Below are positions 7,183-14,038 of a stretch of DNA of 16,160 nucleotides, in pieces. Both the position numbers and the translations under genes were made by a program. Within the stretch, counting starts at the first letter, position 1; each line of letters begins with the position of its first letter. Location of the stretch: contig MNUO01000062.1 of the NCBI GenBank assembly GCA_001871015.1, forward strand, positions 8,689-24,848, given 5' to 3'. A model generated the notes under the pieces. That model was not told the origin of the DNA. It saw only the letters and a program-made list of their open reading frames with translations, and ran no database searches. Source of the stretch: Candidatus Desantisbacteria bacterium CG1_02_38_46 (lineage in GTDB: Bacteria > Desantisbacteria > UBA1551 > UBA1559).

Positions 7183-8082
7183 ATGAGAAAAAGAATTGTA
7201 TTGATATTTTTTACTTTGACAATATTTATTCCATACATTTCTCATGCCGGGATATACAGGGTTAAACCTGGTGATAACCTCACAAAAATTGCTTCAAGAT
7301 ATAATATTACAGTTAGAGAATTAATGAGCCTTAACGGATTAAGAGGCGAATTAATCAAGGTTGGTCAGAAAATCAAGGTTCCTGACATTCAAAATAGTGA
7401 ATTCTCCACTTCATCGGCGAGCAGGAAAGATTCTACTACAACTAATACTGAAGTTGTATTTAAAGTGCCTCGCAGAATTCTGGTCGGATATAAAGTTAAA
7501 AGTGGCGATACTTTGCTCGGGCTGGCGCGTCGTTTCCACACTTCGGTCAGAGAATTGAAGAGAATCAATTCACTCAAGACTGATACTATTGTGATAGGTC
7601 ATGTTTTGAAAGCGCCGTCTTATAAAATGGAAGAAGTAAGGTTACCCAGAGTGGATATTGCCATAGATACAAATGTTTGCGCCGAAGCTGAAGCCTTCGA
7701 TACCAGACCATTTCAGCTGGTGCAGATTGCCAAAGAATATCAGGGTATTCCTTACAAGCGTGGAGGGGAATCTCCATATAGAGTTGATTGCTCGGGTTTT
7801 GTGAGGATGCTATTCAAGTGTTTTGACATATTGCTGCCAAGGACAAGCCGCAATCAATTTGAAATAGGTGAAAAGGTAAAGACTATTACAGTTGGGGACC
7901 TGCTGTTTTTTGCTACCCGTGGTTCCAGTCGCGTCAACCATGTTGGAATATATATCGGGGACGGCAAATTTATACATGCTTCTTCTGCAGAAGGTAAAGT
8001 TGTAATTTCTCCAATCAGTTCATACTACAAAAATAGGTTTCGCGGTGCAAGGAGGGTCTGGGAACTTTTTGCACAAGAATGA
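7183..8082 (+). CDS. Secreted LysM-LysM-NlpC/P60 peptidoglycan endopeptidase
   Basis: A 299-residue exported cell-wall hydrolase that should cut peptide stems of peptidoglycan. The signal peptide has basic residues (MRKR) and a hydrophobic core, with likely cleavage after SHA (residues 20-22). Two LysM domains for glycan binding lie at about 24-67 (YRVKPGDNLTKIA) and 102-145 (GYKVKSGDTLLGLA), joined by a Ser/Thr-rich linker. The NlpC/P60 domain occupies about 178-295, with catalytic Cys203 in DCSGF, His253 in NHVGIYIG and a third polar residue at His265. Its own promoter lies upstream. The stop is followed 5 nt later by a long inverted repeat. The domain order is typical of Spr/gamma-glutamyl endopeptidase-like enzymes. 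Confidence 0.94.
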   Translation: MRKRIVLIFFTLTIFIPYISHAGIYRVKPGDNLTKIASRYNITVRELMSLNGLRGELIKVGQKIKVPDIQNSEFSTSSASRKDSTTTNTEVVFKVPRRILVGYKVKSGDTLLGLARRFHTSVRELKRINSLKTDTIVIGHVLKAPSYKMEEVRLPRVDIAIDTNVCAEAEAFDTRPFQLVQIAKEYQGIPYKRGGESPYRVDCSGFVRMLFKCFDILLPRTSRNQFEIGEKVKTITVGDLLFFATRGSSRVNHVGIYIGDGKFIHASSAEGKVVISPISSYYKNRFRGARRVWELFAQE

Positions 8083-8087
8083 AAAGT

Positions 8088-8155
8088 GAAAAGGGGACGC
8101 TTCTACTTTTTCTTATCCGTCGGGGTGTAGTAAAAAATAGAAGCGTCCCCTTTTC
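8088..8155. repeat. 18-bp perfect inverted repeat around a 32-nt centre
   Basis: GAAAAGGGGACGCTTCTA at 8088-8105 is repeated in inverted orientation at 8138-8155. The left arm follows the NlpC/P60 stop codon and the right arm ends in CCCCTTTTCTTTT, so it could also terminate transcription in either direction. Inner flanks (CTTTTT and AAAAAAT) continue imperfect pairing. GGGGACGCTTCTA repeats of this kind are commonly seen next to IS200-like REP-associated transposases in environmental genomes, but no transposase is present here. It separates the wall-enzyme unit from the hyp genes. Confidence 0.85.
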
Positions 8156-8169
8156 TTTTAGAGGTAGAA

Positions 8170-8412
8170 ATGCATGAGAGTGGGATAGTAAAAGGAATAT
8201 TGAAGAAAGTAATTGCTGAGGCACAATCCAATCAAGCTAAGAAGGTTTTAAAAATAAAATTGAAGGCTGGTAGTTTTGAAATGCTTACTTCTGAGCATCT
8301 CCAATATCACTTTTCTTTATTGTCAAAAGGTTCCATTGCAGAGGATGCACTTATTGAGCTCGAGGAGTTTCCTGGTTCAGGTATAACGATTGAAACATTG
8401 GAGGTCGAGTAA
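8170..8412 (+). CDS. hypA: HypA-like nickel metallochaperone lacking the zinc finger
   Basis: HypA binds nickel and delivers it to the [NiFe]-hydrogenase large subunit. The start MHESGIVKGILK carries the nickel-binding Met1-His2-Glu3, and the alpha/beta core with MLTSEHLQYHF is clear. The protein has only 80 residues instead of about 115. The part normally holding two CXXC pairs is missing: IELEEFP runs straight into GSGITIETLEVE, which is the usual final strand. There is no cysteine in the protein. The gap is clean and in frame, so this is not a sequencing frameshift. AGAGGTAGAA upstream is the likely ribosome-binding site. The TAA stop lies inside a palindromic repeat. hypF follows. Confidence 0.85.
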   Translation: MHESGIVKGILKKVIAEAQSNQAKKVLKIKLKAGSFEMLTSEHLQYHFSLLSKGSIAEDALIELEEFPGSGITIETLEVE

Positions 8413-8454
8413 ACTCGACCACTACATTGGAGTCGAGTAAACTCGACCACTACA
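8404..8454. repeat. Two tandem copies of the 23-bp TGTAGTG-tag palindrome, minus orientation
   Basis: GTCGAGT-AA-ACTCGAC followed by CACTACA occurs at 8404-8426 and 8432-8454, joined by TTGGA. On the opposite strand this is the tag TGTAGTG plus a 7-2-7 hairpin, the same design as in hypD, nrdG and cca, but with a different paired arm. The first copy provides the hypA stop codon. Confidence 0.9.
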
Positions 8455-8499
8455 GTAGTGACACGACCCTGGCTCTGTAAAAAAGATGATTGGTTTAAA

Positions 8500-10857
8500 A
8501 TGAAAAATAAAAGAATCAGGATAATTTTGGATGGAGTGGTTCAGGGCGTAGGGTTTCGTCCATTTGTGTATCGTCTGGCGAACTTGTTAGGTTTAAAGGG
8601 ATATATTTTTAATTCAACGCAGGGCGTTGTTATTGAAATTCAGGGGGAAACATCGTTAATTAAGAGGTTTTTGCATTCATTGAAGAGAGATGCTCCTCCA
8701 ATTTCACTCGTAACAGGAGAAAAAATTGAGACCCTGCCAGAGAAAAAATTCCGTAAGTTTGAAATCAGAGAGAGCCGTAAAGAGAGAGAAAAAAACATAC
8801 TAATTTCTCCCGATATTGCTACCTGCAATAAATGTCTTCAGGAACTTTTCAATGCCCAGGATAGAAGGTTTCATTATCCTTTTATCAATTGTACGGATTG
8901 CGGGCCAAGGTTTACAATTATTCATGACCTTCCTTATGACCGTCCCAGGACTACAATGCGAAAATTTAAAATGTGCGTGGACTGTCAAAGGGAGTATGAA
9001 GACCCGATGACACGTAGATACCATGCCCAGCCCAATGCCTGTCCAAAATGCGGGCCTGCTATTACATTGATTTCGTCTGCCAATCCATCAGAGTTTAAGT
9101 ATAGAGGAGAAAGGGCTGTATCCAGGGCAGTAACACTGCTTAAAAGAGGTTATATTCTTGCTGCTAAAGGGATTGGGGGGTATCATTTAATCTGCGATGC
9201 ACAGAATTCAGAATCCGTAAAGAAATTGAGGGAAAGAAAAAAACGTCCATTCAAGCCATTTGCTATTATGTCTCTGGATGCAGACAGGATTTCCCAATAC
9301 TGTTATGTAAGCAAAGACGAGAAGAGATTGTTGGAGAACCCCAGACGTCCAATTGTGCTTTTACGCAAAAGGGACAATAATTCAATCAGCAAATTTGTTG
9401 CCCCGAACAATAATTACTTAGGTACAATGTTACCATACGCACCAATTCATTATCTTTTGTTATCTTCATGTTCCACGCTGGCAATTGTAGCGACGAGTGC
9501 AAATTTAGTAGACCAACCTTTGATTATAAATGATAAAGAGGCAATTCAAAAACTATCGGAAATAGCAGACTATTTTTTGATTCATAACAGAGATATATAT
9601 AATCGCTGTGACGATTCAATAATTCAGGTTATGGATGGAAACCCTGTGCTCCTGCGCAGAGCAAGGGGTTATGTGCCACTGCCAATTCGCCTCAGGTTCC
9701 ACCTCCGGTGGAAGAATGATAAAATTCAGATGCTTGGATGTGGAGCAGAACTGAAAAATACATTTTGTCTGGTAAAGTCTGAGCATGCTTTTATGAGCCA
9801 GCATATAGGTGACTTAAAGAATTTAGAAACTTTTGAATTTTACAGGGAGCAGATTGAATCTTTTAAAGATTTGTTCGGGATTAAACCACGGATTGTCGTT
9901 TATGACATCCATCCTGATTATCTTTCCACCAAATATGCCTTTGAACAGAAGAATTGCAGAATGTTTGGTGCACAGCATCATCATTCGCATATCGCAAGCG
10001 CTATGGCAGAAAATGGATTAAATAAAAAAGTTATCGGTGTTGCATTTGACGGCATTGGTTATGGGCTTGATGGCAACATATGGGGCGGGGAATTTTTCAT
10101 TGCAGACTATAATGATTTCAAGAGAGTCGGGCAATTAAATTATATACCAATGCCCGGGGGAGATAAGGCAACACAAGAACCTTACCGTATGGCAATCAGT
10201 TATCTTTATCACGCTTTTGGGCAGGCTATTAGAAAATTGAAAATAGATTTTATAAGAAGGATAAAACCTGAGAATCTAAATTTAATTTTAAATATGATAA
10301 ATGAAAATATAAATTGTCCACTTTGTTCAAGCATGGGAAGGTTTTTTGATGCGGTGTCATCTATTCTTGGCATCTGCGATATTTCAACTTATGAAGGACA
10401 GGCAGCAGTGGAATTGCAGATGAAAGCAGAAAAGGCAGAAGTAGCGCCCCGATTTTATCGGGGCTGTAGTTATAATGGGTTCAGAGCTCAAGGTTATAAA
10501 TACAAAATAACAGAAAAAAATGTGGTATGGATTATAGAAACAGATTGGGTTATTCAGAATATTGTTAAAGATTTACAAAAGAAAATTCCTGCAAATGTGA
10601 TTGCTGATAAATTCCACAGGACGATTTCCTGTATTGTTCTGGATACTTGCAGTAGAGTGAAAAATAAATCTGGAATAAATGATATTGTGCTCAGCGGGGG
10701 TGTATTCCAGAATAAATTGCTTACCGAAATGACCCTGAAATTATTGAGAGAAAATTATTTTTCGGTCTATACGCATCATGAGATTCCCCCAAATGATGGA
10801 GGAATTTCTTTAGGGCAGGCAGCAATCGGGATTTCAATGATGGAAAGCCGAGCGTAG
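8500..10857 (+). CDS. hypF: Carbamoyltransferase HypF, [NiFe]-hydrogenase maturation
   Basis: HypF carbamoylates the C-terminal cysteine of HypE using carbamoyl phosphate and ATP, the first step toward the cyanide ligands. All domains are present in 785 residues: an acylphosphatase domain (VVQGVGFRPFVYRL, 13-26), a double zinc-finger region with paired cysteines 109/112, 131/134, 159/162 and 181/184, a YrdC-like domain (about 205-395), and a Kae1-like domain with HHHSH (493-497), DGIGYG and LSGGVFQNKL. I chose ATG 8500 because the acylphosphatase fold starts there; GTG 8458 is open but begins in repeat sequence. No strong Shine-Dalgarno is seen. Small palindromes at 9697-9713 and 10446-10464 lie in frame at two interdomain or loop positions. 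The final residues and stop come from a GAGCGTAG repeat. Confidence 0.96.
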   Translation: MKNKRIRIILDGVVQGVGFRPFVYRLANLLGLKGYIFNSTQGVVIEIQGETSLIKRFLHSLKRDAPPISLVTGEKIETLPEKKFRKFEIRESRKEREKNILISPDIATCNKCLQELFNAQDRRFHYPFINCTDCGPRFTIIHDLPYDRPRTTMRKFKMCVDCQREYEDPMTRRYHAQPNACPKCGPAITLISSANPSEFKYRGERAVSRAVTLLKRGYILAAKGIGGYHLICDAQNSESVKKLRERKKRPFKPFAIMSLDADRISQYCYVSKDEKRLLENPRRPIVLLRKRDNNSISKFVAPNNNYLGTMLPYAPIHYLLLSSCSTLAIVATSANLVDQPLIINDKEAIQKLSEIADYFLIHNRDIYNRCDDSIIQVMDGNPVLLRRARGYVPLPIRLRFHLRWKNDKIQMLGCGAELKNTFCLVKSEHAFMSQHIGDLKNLETFEFYREQIESFKDLFGIKPRIVVYDIHPDYLSTKYAFEQKNCRMFGAQHHHSHIASAMAENGLNKKVIGVAFDGIGYGLDGNIWGGEFFIADYNDFKRVGQLNYIPMPGGDKATQEPYRMAISYLYHAFGQAIRKLKIDFIRRIKPENLNLILNMINENINCPLCSSMGRFFDAVSSILGICDISTYEGQAAVELQMKAEKAEVAPRFYRGCSYNGFRAQGYKYKITEKNVVWIIETDWVIQNIVKDLQKKIPANVIADKFHRTISCIVLDTCSRVKNKSGINDIVLSGGVFQNKLLTEMTLKLLRENYFSVYTHHEIPPNDGGISLGQAAIGISMMESRA
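9697..9713. repeat. Small in-frame palindrome inside hypF
   Basis: TTCCACC-TCC-GGTGGAA gives a 7-bp stem with a 3-nt loop. It encodes part of RFHLRW between GYVPLPIRL, the end of the YrdC-like region, and the KIQMLGCGAELKN that begins the Kae1-like domain. It falls at a domain junction, where extra residues are easily tolerated. Confidence 0.6.
10446..10464. repeat. In-frame palindrome inside hypF Kae1-like domain
   Basis: GCCCCGAT-TTT-ATCGGGGC, an 8-bp GC-rich stem with a 3-nt loop, is preceded by GTAGC and followed by TGTAGT. The encoded peptide APRFYRGCSYNG is atypical for this part of HypF. The GTAG context is reminiscent of the TGTAGTG element family. Confidence 0.65.
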
Positions 10858-10871
10858 CAAGGGGAAAAAAT

Positions 10872-11093
10872 ATGTGTCTGGCAGTTCCTGTTAAAGTGGT
10901 AAAGATTACAGGCGATACAGCAACTATTAATGCAGGAGGAGTTTTGAAAGATATAAGTATTCTCCTGCTTCAAGGAGTAAAAGCTGGCGACTACGTCCTT
11001 CTTCATGCCGGTTTTGCCATTCAGAAGATAGACGAGAAAGAAGCAAATGAAACCCTGAAAATCATATACGAAGCTGGTTTACTTGATAGCTAA
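10872..11093 (+). CDS. hypC: Hydrogenase maturation chaperone HypC
   Basis: HypC is the small chaperone that carries the Fe(CN)2CO unit with HypD and then binds the hydrogenase large-subunit precursor. The 73-residue product starts MCLAVPVKVV with the essential Cys2 (Cys1 after Met removal) and has the OB-fold pattern GDYVLLHAGFAIQKID typical of the family. AAGGGG at 10859-10864 lies 7 nt before the ATG and overlaps the end of the repeat that closes hypF. Length is normal. A 92-nt gap with a palindromic repeat separates it from hypD. Confidence 0.96.
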   Translation: MCLAVPVKVVKITGDTATINAGGVLKDISILLLQGVKAGDYVLLHAGFAIQKIDEKEANETLKIIYEAGLLDS

Positions 11094-11123
11094 GGAAATT
11101 ATACCAAAAGTTATCCACAACCT

Positions 11124-11169
11124 TCAGGACTAAAGTCCTGAGTTACGTAACTCAGACCTTCAGGTCTGA
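11124..11169. repeat. Complete double palindrome, GTAAC-tag family, between hypC and hypD
   Basis: TCAGGACT-AA-AGTCCTGA followed by GTTAC joins head to head with GTAAC followed by TCAGACCT-TC-AGGTCTGA. The 46-nt unit could fold as two hairpins or as one long imperfect cruciform. Compared with 33-55 and 3938-3960, the right arm changes AAACC/GGTTT to AGACC/GGTCT, so pairing is kept. It ends 16 nt before the hypD ATG. Confidence 0.93.
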
Positions 11170-11185
11170 TTTTACTTGAGGAGAA

Positions 11186-12394
11186 ATGAAATTCAGCACA
11201 GAGTTTCACAATTATAAATTAGCAGGTGGTTTGGTCCAGGCAATAGCCAGGATTGCACCCCGAAGTTCACTAACCTTTATGGATATATGTGGAACGCACA
11301 CTGTAAATATCTTTAAATTTGGAATAAAAAATCTCTTGCCTCCGACAATAAATTTGATTTCTGGTCCTGGATGTCCGGTTTGTGTTACTTGCGAAGAAGA
11401 TATAAATTCTGCCATAGAAATTTGCAATCTACCAGATACAATTCTTCTGACCTTCGGCGATATGTTGAGAGTACCAGGCAGTTACTCGAGTCTTGAAAAG
11501 GAAAAGTCAAAAGGAAGAGATGTGAGAATTCTTTATTCTCCTCTCAAAGCGCTGGAGATATGCAAAAAAAATTTATCCAGGAGAGTAGTATTTTTTGCAA
11601 TTGGATTTGAGACCACATCTCCTACCATTGCTGCTACCTTAATCCAGGCAAAGCACGAATGCGTAAAAAACTTTTTCATCTATCCATCTCATAAATTGAT
11701 TCCACCAGCGATGAGAGCAATTCTGGATGGTGGTTATGCCAACATTGATGGTTTTATCTGTCCGGGACATGTGAGCACAATAATTGGCTCCCGAGCCTAT
11801 GAACATATAGCCCGCAGGTACAGCATTCCCTGTGTTATAACTGGTTTTGAACCACTTGATATTCTCCAGGGAATTTATATCCTTCTGAGGCAGATTGTCC
11901 GTATCAGAAATTCTGGATGCGGTGCTAAGGTTGAAGTTCAATACAAAAGATGTGTGACAGGAAATGGCAACACGGTTGCAAAGAACATTCTTTCAAAGGT
12001 ATTTAAAGTCGTGGACGCTAAATGGAGAGGACTGGGAATAATACCGAATAGCGGTCTGGCATTGCGTAGAGAATATGCAATGTTTGATATAAGAAGTAGC
12101 TGTCCGATTCATCGCACTTGTAGTGGCACGATTCATCGCACTTGTAGTGGCACGATTCATCGCACTTGTAGTGGCACGATTCATCGCACTTGTAGTGGCA
12201 GAGTTTACTCTGCAGTTTACTCTGCAAAGAAATGTCGCTGTGGCGAAGTGCTGCGCGGTATAATTAATCCGGAAGAATGCCGTTTATTTGCAAAGGTTTG
12301 CACTCCACAGAATCCTTGTGGACCCTGTATGGTTTCAAGTGAAGGTACCTGCGCTGCACATTATAAATACGGTCAAAAGTACGATTTTGCTTGA
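11186..12394 (+). CDS. hypD: Hydrogenase maturation protein HypD with in-frame repeat insertion
   Basis: HypD is the iron-sulfur scaffold on which, with HypC, the Fe(CN)2CO group of [NiFe]-hydrogenase is built. Family motifs are intact: DICGTH (Cys35), SGPGCPVCVT (Cys63, Cys66), FAIGFETTSPT and CPGHVSTIIGSRAYE. The C-terminal iron-sulfur region has CRCGEVLRG, PEECRLFAKVCTPQNPCGPCMVSSEGTC. The protein is 402 residues, about 40 longer than usual. The excess is at 308-347: four copies of IHRTCSG plus VYSAVYSA, placed between YAMFDIRSSC and KKCRCGEV, encoded by tandem palindromic repeats. This adds four cysteines just before the cluster-binding segment. GAGGAG at 11178-11183 sits unusually close to ATG 11186. 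Frame is kept, so it is probably functional. Confidence 0.95.
   Translation: MKFSTEFHNYKLAGGLVQAIARIAPRSSLTFMDICGTHTVNIFKFGIKNLLPPTINLISGPGCPVCVTCEEDINSAIEICNLPDTILLTFGDMLRVPGSYSSLEKEKSKGRDVRILYSPLKALEICKKNLSRRVVFFAIGFETTSPTIAATLIQAKHECVKNFFIYPSHKLIPPAMRAILDGGYANIDGFICPGHVSTIIGSRAYEHIARRYSIPCVITGFEPLDILQGIYILLRQIVRIRNSGCGAKVEVQYKRCVTGNGNTVAKNILSKVFKVVDAKWRGLGIIPNSGLALRREYAMFDIRSSCPIHRTCSGTIHRTCSGTIHRTCSGTIHRTCSGRVYSAVYSAKKCRCGEVLRGIINPEECRLFAKVCTPQNPCGPCMVSSEGTCAAHYKYGQKYDFA
12105..12200. repeat. Four tandem 24-bp repeats in frame inside hypD
   Basis: Four identical 24-bp units (12105-12128, 12129-12152, 12153-12176, 12177-12200) each contain TGTAGTG and CGATTCATCG. Read from the tag, a unit is TGTAGTG plus a 16-nt imperfect palindrome (GCACGAT-TC-ATCGCAC) plus T, so it is a 24-nt version of the 23-bp element. 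The length, a multiple of three, keeps the hypD frame at any copy number. Confidence 0.96.
12191..12225. repeat. 23-bp TGTAGTG-tag palindrome with 12-bp duplication in hypD
   Basis: TGTAGTG plus GCAGAGT-TT-ACTCTGC occupies 12191-12213, then AGTTTACTCTGC is repeated at 12214-12225. The encoded peptide TCSGRVYSA is nearly identical to TCSGRACSA in the CCA enzyme. The tag is shared with the last of the 24-bp units. Confidence 0.92.
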
Positions 12395-12468
12395 TTAGAA
12401 TTAAAAAATTTGGAGAGCGAAATTCAGGCAACAGAAAATAAAATTGAAGGGTACCTGAAGGAAATAAA

Positions 12469-13935
12469 ATGACAGTAATTATGGAACCCTATAGTAAATA
12501 TGAAACAATAAAAATTGAATATAAGGAGTCAAGGCAAAGTCTGTCCCAGAATATCTATCAGACAATTTCTGCATTCGCCAATACAAAGGGCGGAAAAATT
12601 GTGCTGGGAATAAAACAGGAAGGAAACAAATTGATAAAACAGGGCGTGGAAAATCCTCAAAAACTTATAGACGACCTCATTTCTACTGTCAGTCAGAAAT
12701 TCAATATCTGCCCGATGGTAAAACCTGAGATTAAAAAGGAAGGAAAGAAATACCTCGTAGAAATTTATGTAGACGAGGCTTTGAGATACGAAAAGCCTAT
12801 TTACATAAAAGATGCAGGTCCATTAAAAGGTGGGTTTAAGAGAGTTGGTTCGGTTGACATAAATCTGACAGACAAAGACCTCCAGATATTCTATCAGGAG
12901 AGAATGGATTCCCCGGATGCGCAGGTATTAAAAGATACTTCTTTGTCTGACACAGATAAAAAAGCAATCTCTGCTTTCAAGAATATGAGGGAGTTTGAAA
13001 TAGGAAAGAAAGGGGAATCTCGTCTTTCTGGTAAGGAATTGCTCAAATCCTACAACCTATTGTCAAAAAATAGCAGACATCTTGCAATTGCAGGTTTATT
13101 ACTTTTCGGAAAGATCCAAACAATAAAAAGACACTTCCCACATTTCAGGATTGACATTATCCGTATAAAAGGCACCGAATGGGGAAAAGACAAAGACCCG
13201 TTCTTGTCAACAGACCTTCAAGGGAATTTAATAAACCTGAGGATTCAGGTTCTGGATATCATAGATAGATTTTTTCTGACTCCCTTTAAGCTGGGGAAAG
13301 ACCTTGCACGAATTGATATTGACCCATTCAAAGAGGCATTGAGAGAGGCGTTAAGCAATCTCTTGATGCACCAGAATTATTTTCATCCTTCTCCTTGCCA
13401 AATAAGAATTTACAATGACAGGATTGAATTTTACAATCCTGGCTATTCCCTAAAAAATCCTGATTCCTATGACATTCCTGGTTCAGAACTACGCAATGCT
13501 TTAATTGCCACGGTTTTCTATGATATTGGCTGGGCAGAGACAAAAGGTACAGGATTCAGGACTACAATATTGACACTAGAGAAAGAGGGATACCCAAAAG
13601 CAATCTGGACAAACGACGAAAGGAATGACACTTTCACAATAGTTTTTCCCTATCCTGCCGAGCAGATCACCCCACAAGTCAGTGACCAAGTCAGTGACCA
13701 AGTCAGTGACCAAGTCAAGGAGATGGATAGGAATGCCAAGATTTTGAAATTTTGTGAACAAGTTCGCTCCTTAAAGGAAATAATGCAATTTTTAGGGGTG
13801 AAACACAGGACTCATTTCCTGAGCCAGACTTTGGACCCGTTAATAGAAAAGGGATATTTAAAAAGGACAATACCAGCTAAACCCAAAAGTAGATTCCAGA
13901 AATATGTTGCATCAGGCAAGTCATTGCGAGCGTAG
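12469..13935 (+). CDS. Schlafen/AlbA_2 domain ATP-binding protein (transcriptional regulator-like)
   Basis: A 488-residue protein with an N-terminal AlbA_2/Schlafen domain ([27 protein letters not shown] with LGI, about residues 15-50), a middle region, and a C-terminal GHKL-type HATPase_c_4 segment ([33 protein letters not shown]). QVSD is repeated three times (about 403-414) before a C-terminal winged-helix-like part. Such proteins are usually annotated as putative transcriptional regulators; ligand and target are unknown. AAGGA at 12458-12462 supports ATG 12469, with ATG 12481 as an alternative. It interrupts the hyp gene order between hypD and hypE and looks like a later arrival. The last residues SLRA and the TAG stop come from a TCATTGCGAGCGTAG repeat. 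Confidence 0.9.
   Translation: MTVIMEPYSKYETIKIEYKESRQSLSQNIYQTISAFANTKGGKIVLGIKQEGNKLIKQGVENPQKLIDDLISTVSQKFNICPMVKPEIKKEGKKYLVEIYVDEALRYEKPIYIKDAGPLKGGFKRVGSVDINLTDKDLQIFYQERMDSPDAQVLKDTSLSDTDKKAISAFKNMREFEIGKKGESRLSGKELLKSYNLLSKNSRHLAIAGLLLFGKIQTIKRHFPHFRIDIIRIKGTEWGKDKDPFLSTDLQGNLINLRIQVLDIIDRFFLTPFKLGKDLARIDIDPFKEALREALSNLLMHQNYFHPSPCQIRIYNDRIEFYNPGYSLKNPDSYDIPGSELRNALIATVFYDIGWAETKGTGFRTTILTLEKEGYPKAIWTNDERNDTFTIVFPYPAEQITPQVSDQVSDQVSDQVKEMDRNAKILKFCEQVRSLKEIMQFLGVKHRTHFLSQTLDPLIEKGYLKRTIPAKPKSRFQKYVASGKSLRA
13674..13717. repeat. 12-bp tandem repeat encoding QVSD
   Basis: CAAGTCAGTGAC occurs three times and a partial fourth follows, giving [14 protein letters not shown]. It is a linker between the ATPase-like part and the C-terminal helix-turn-helix part. 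Similar QV-(S/T)-D-QV linkers are common in this protein family, so it is probably not a mobile element. Confidence 0.85.
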
Positions 13936-13978
13936 CGAAGCAATCTATCTTTTTTCTCCCTAGTGTGGGAGAGGTTCG
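13921..13978. repeat. TCATTGCGAG...GAAGCAATCT element plus CTCCC/GGGAG hairpin
   Basis: TCATTGCGAG and GAAGCAATCT at 13921-13946 form an inverted pair (ATTGC...GCAAT) around CGTAGC. This is followed by TCTCCC-TAGTGT-GGGAGA at about 13956-13973. The first part overlaps the end of the Schlafen-like gene and gives its stop. The same outer arms occur in frame inside the cca gene at 15414-15518. Confidence 0.85.
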
Positions 13979-14038
13979 AAGGACTCCGTATGAGTTTTTG
14001 GATTCCATCGGAGACGAAGGTGAGAAGTGGAGATTAGT

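Noticed and set aside
12105-12200. Minus-strand reading frames with repeated MNRATTSA or CDESCHYK peptides
   Set aside because: They are the reverse reading of the hypD tandem repeat; HypD motifs on both sides prove the plus-strand frame.
13674-13717. QVSD repeat as a mobile palindromic element
   Set aside because: It has no palindrome or tag and matches the linker repeats common in Schlafen-type ATP-binding proteins.
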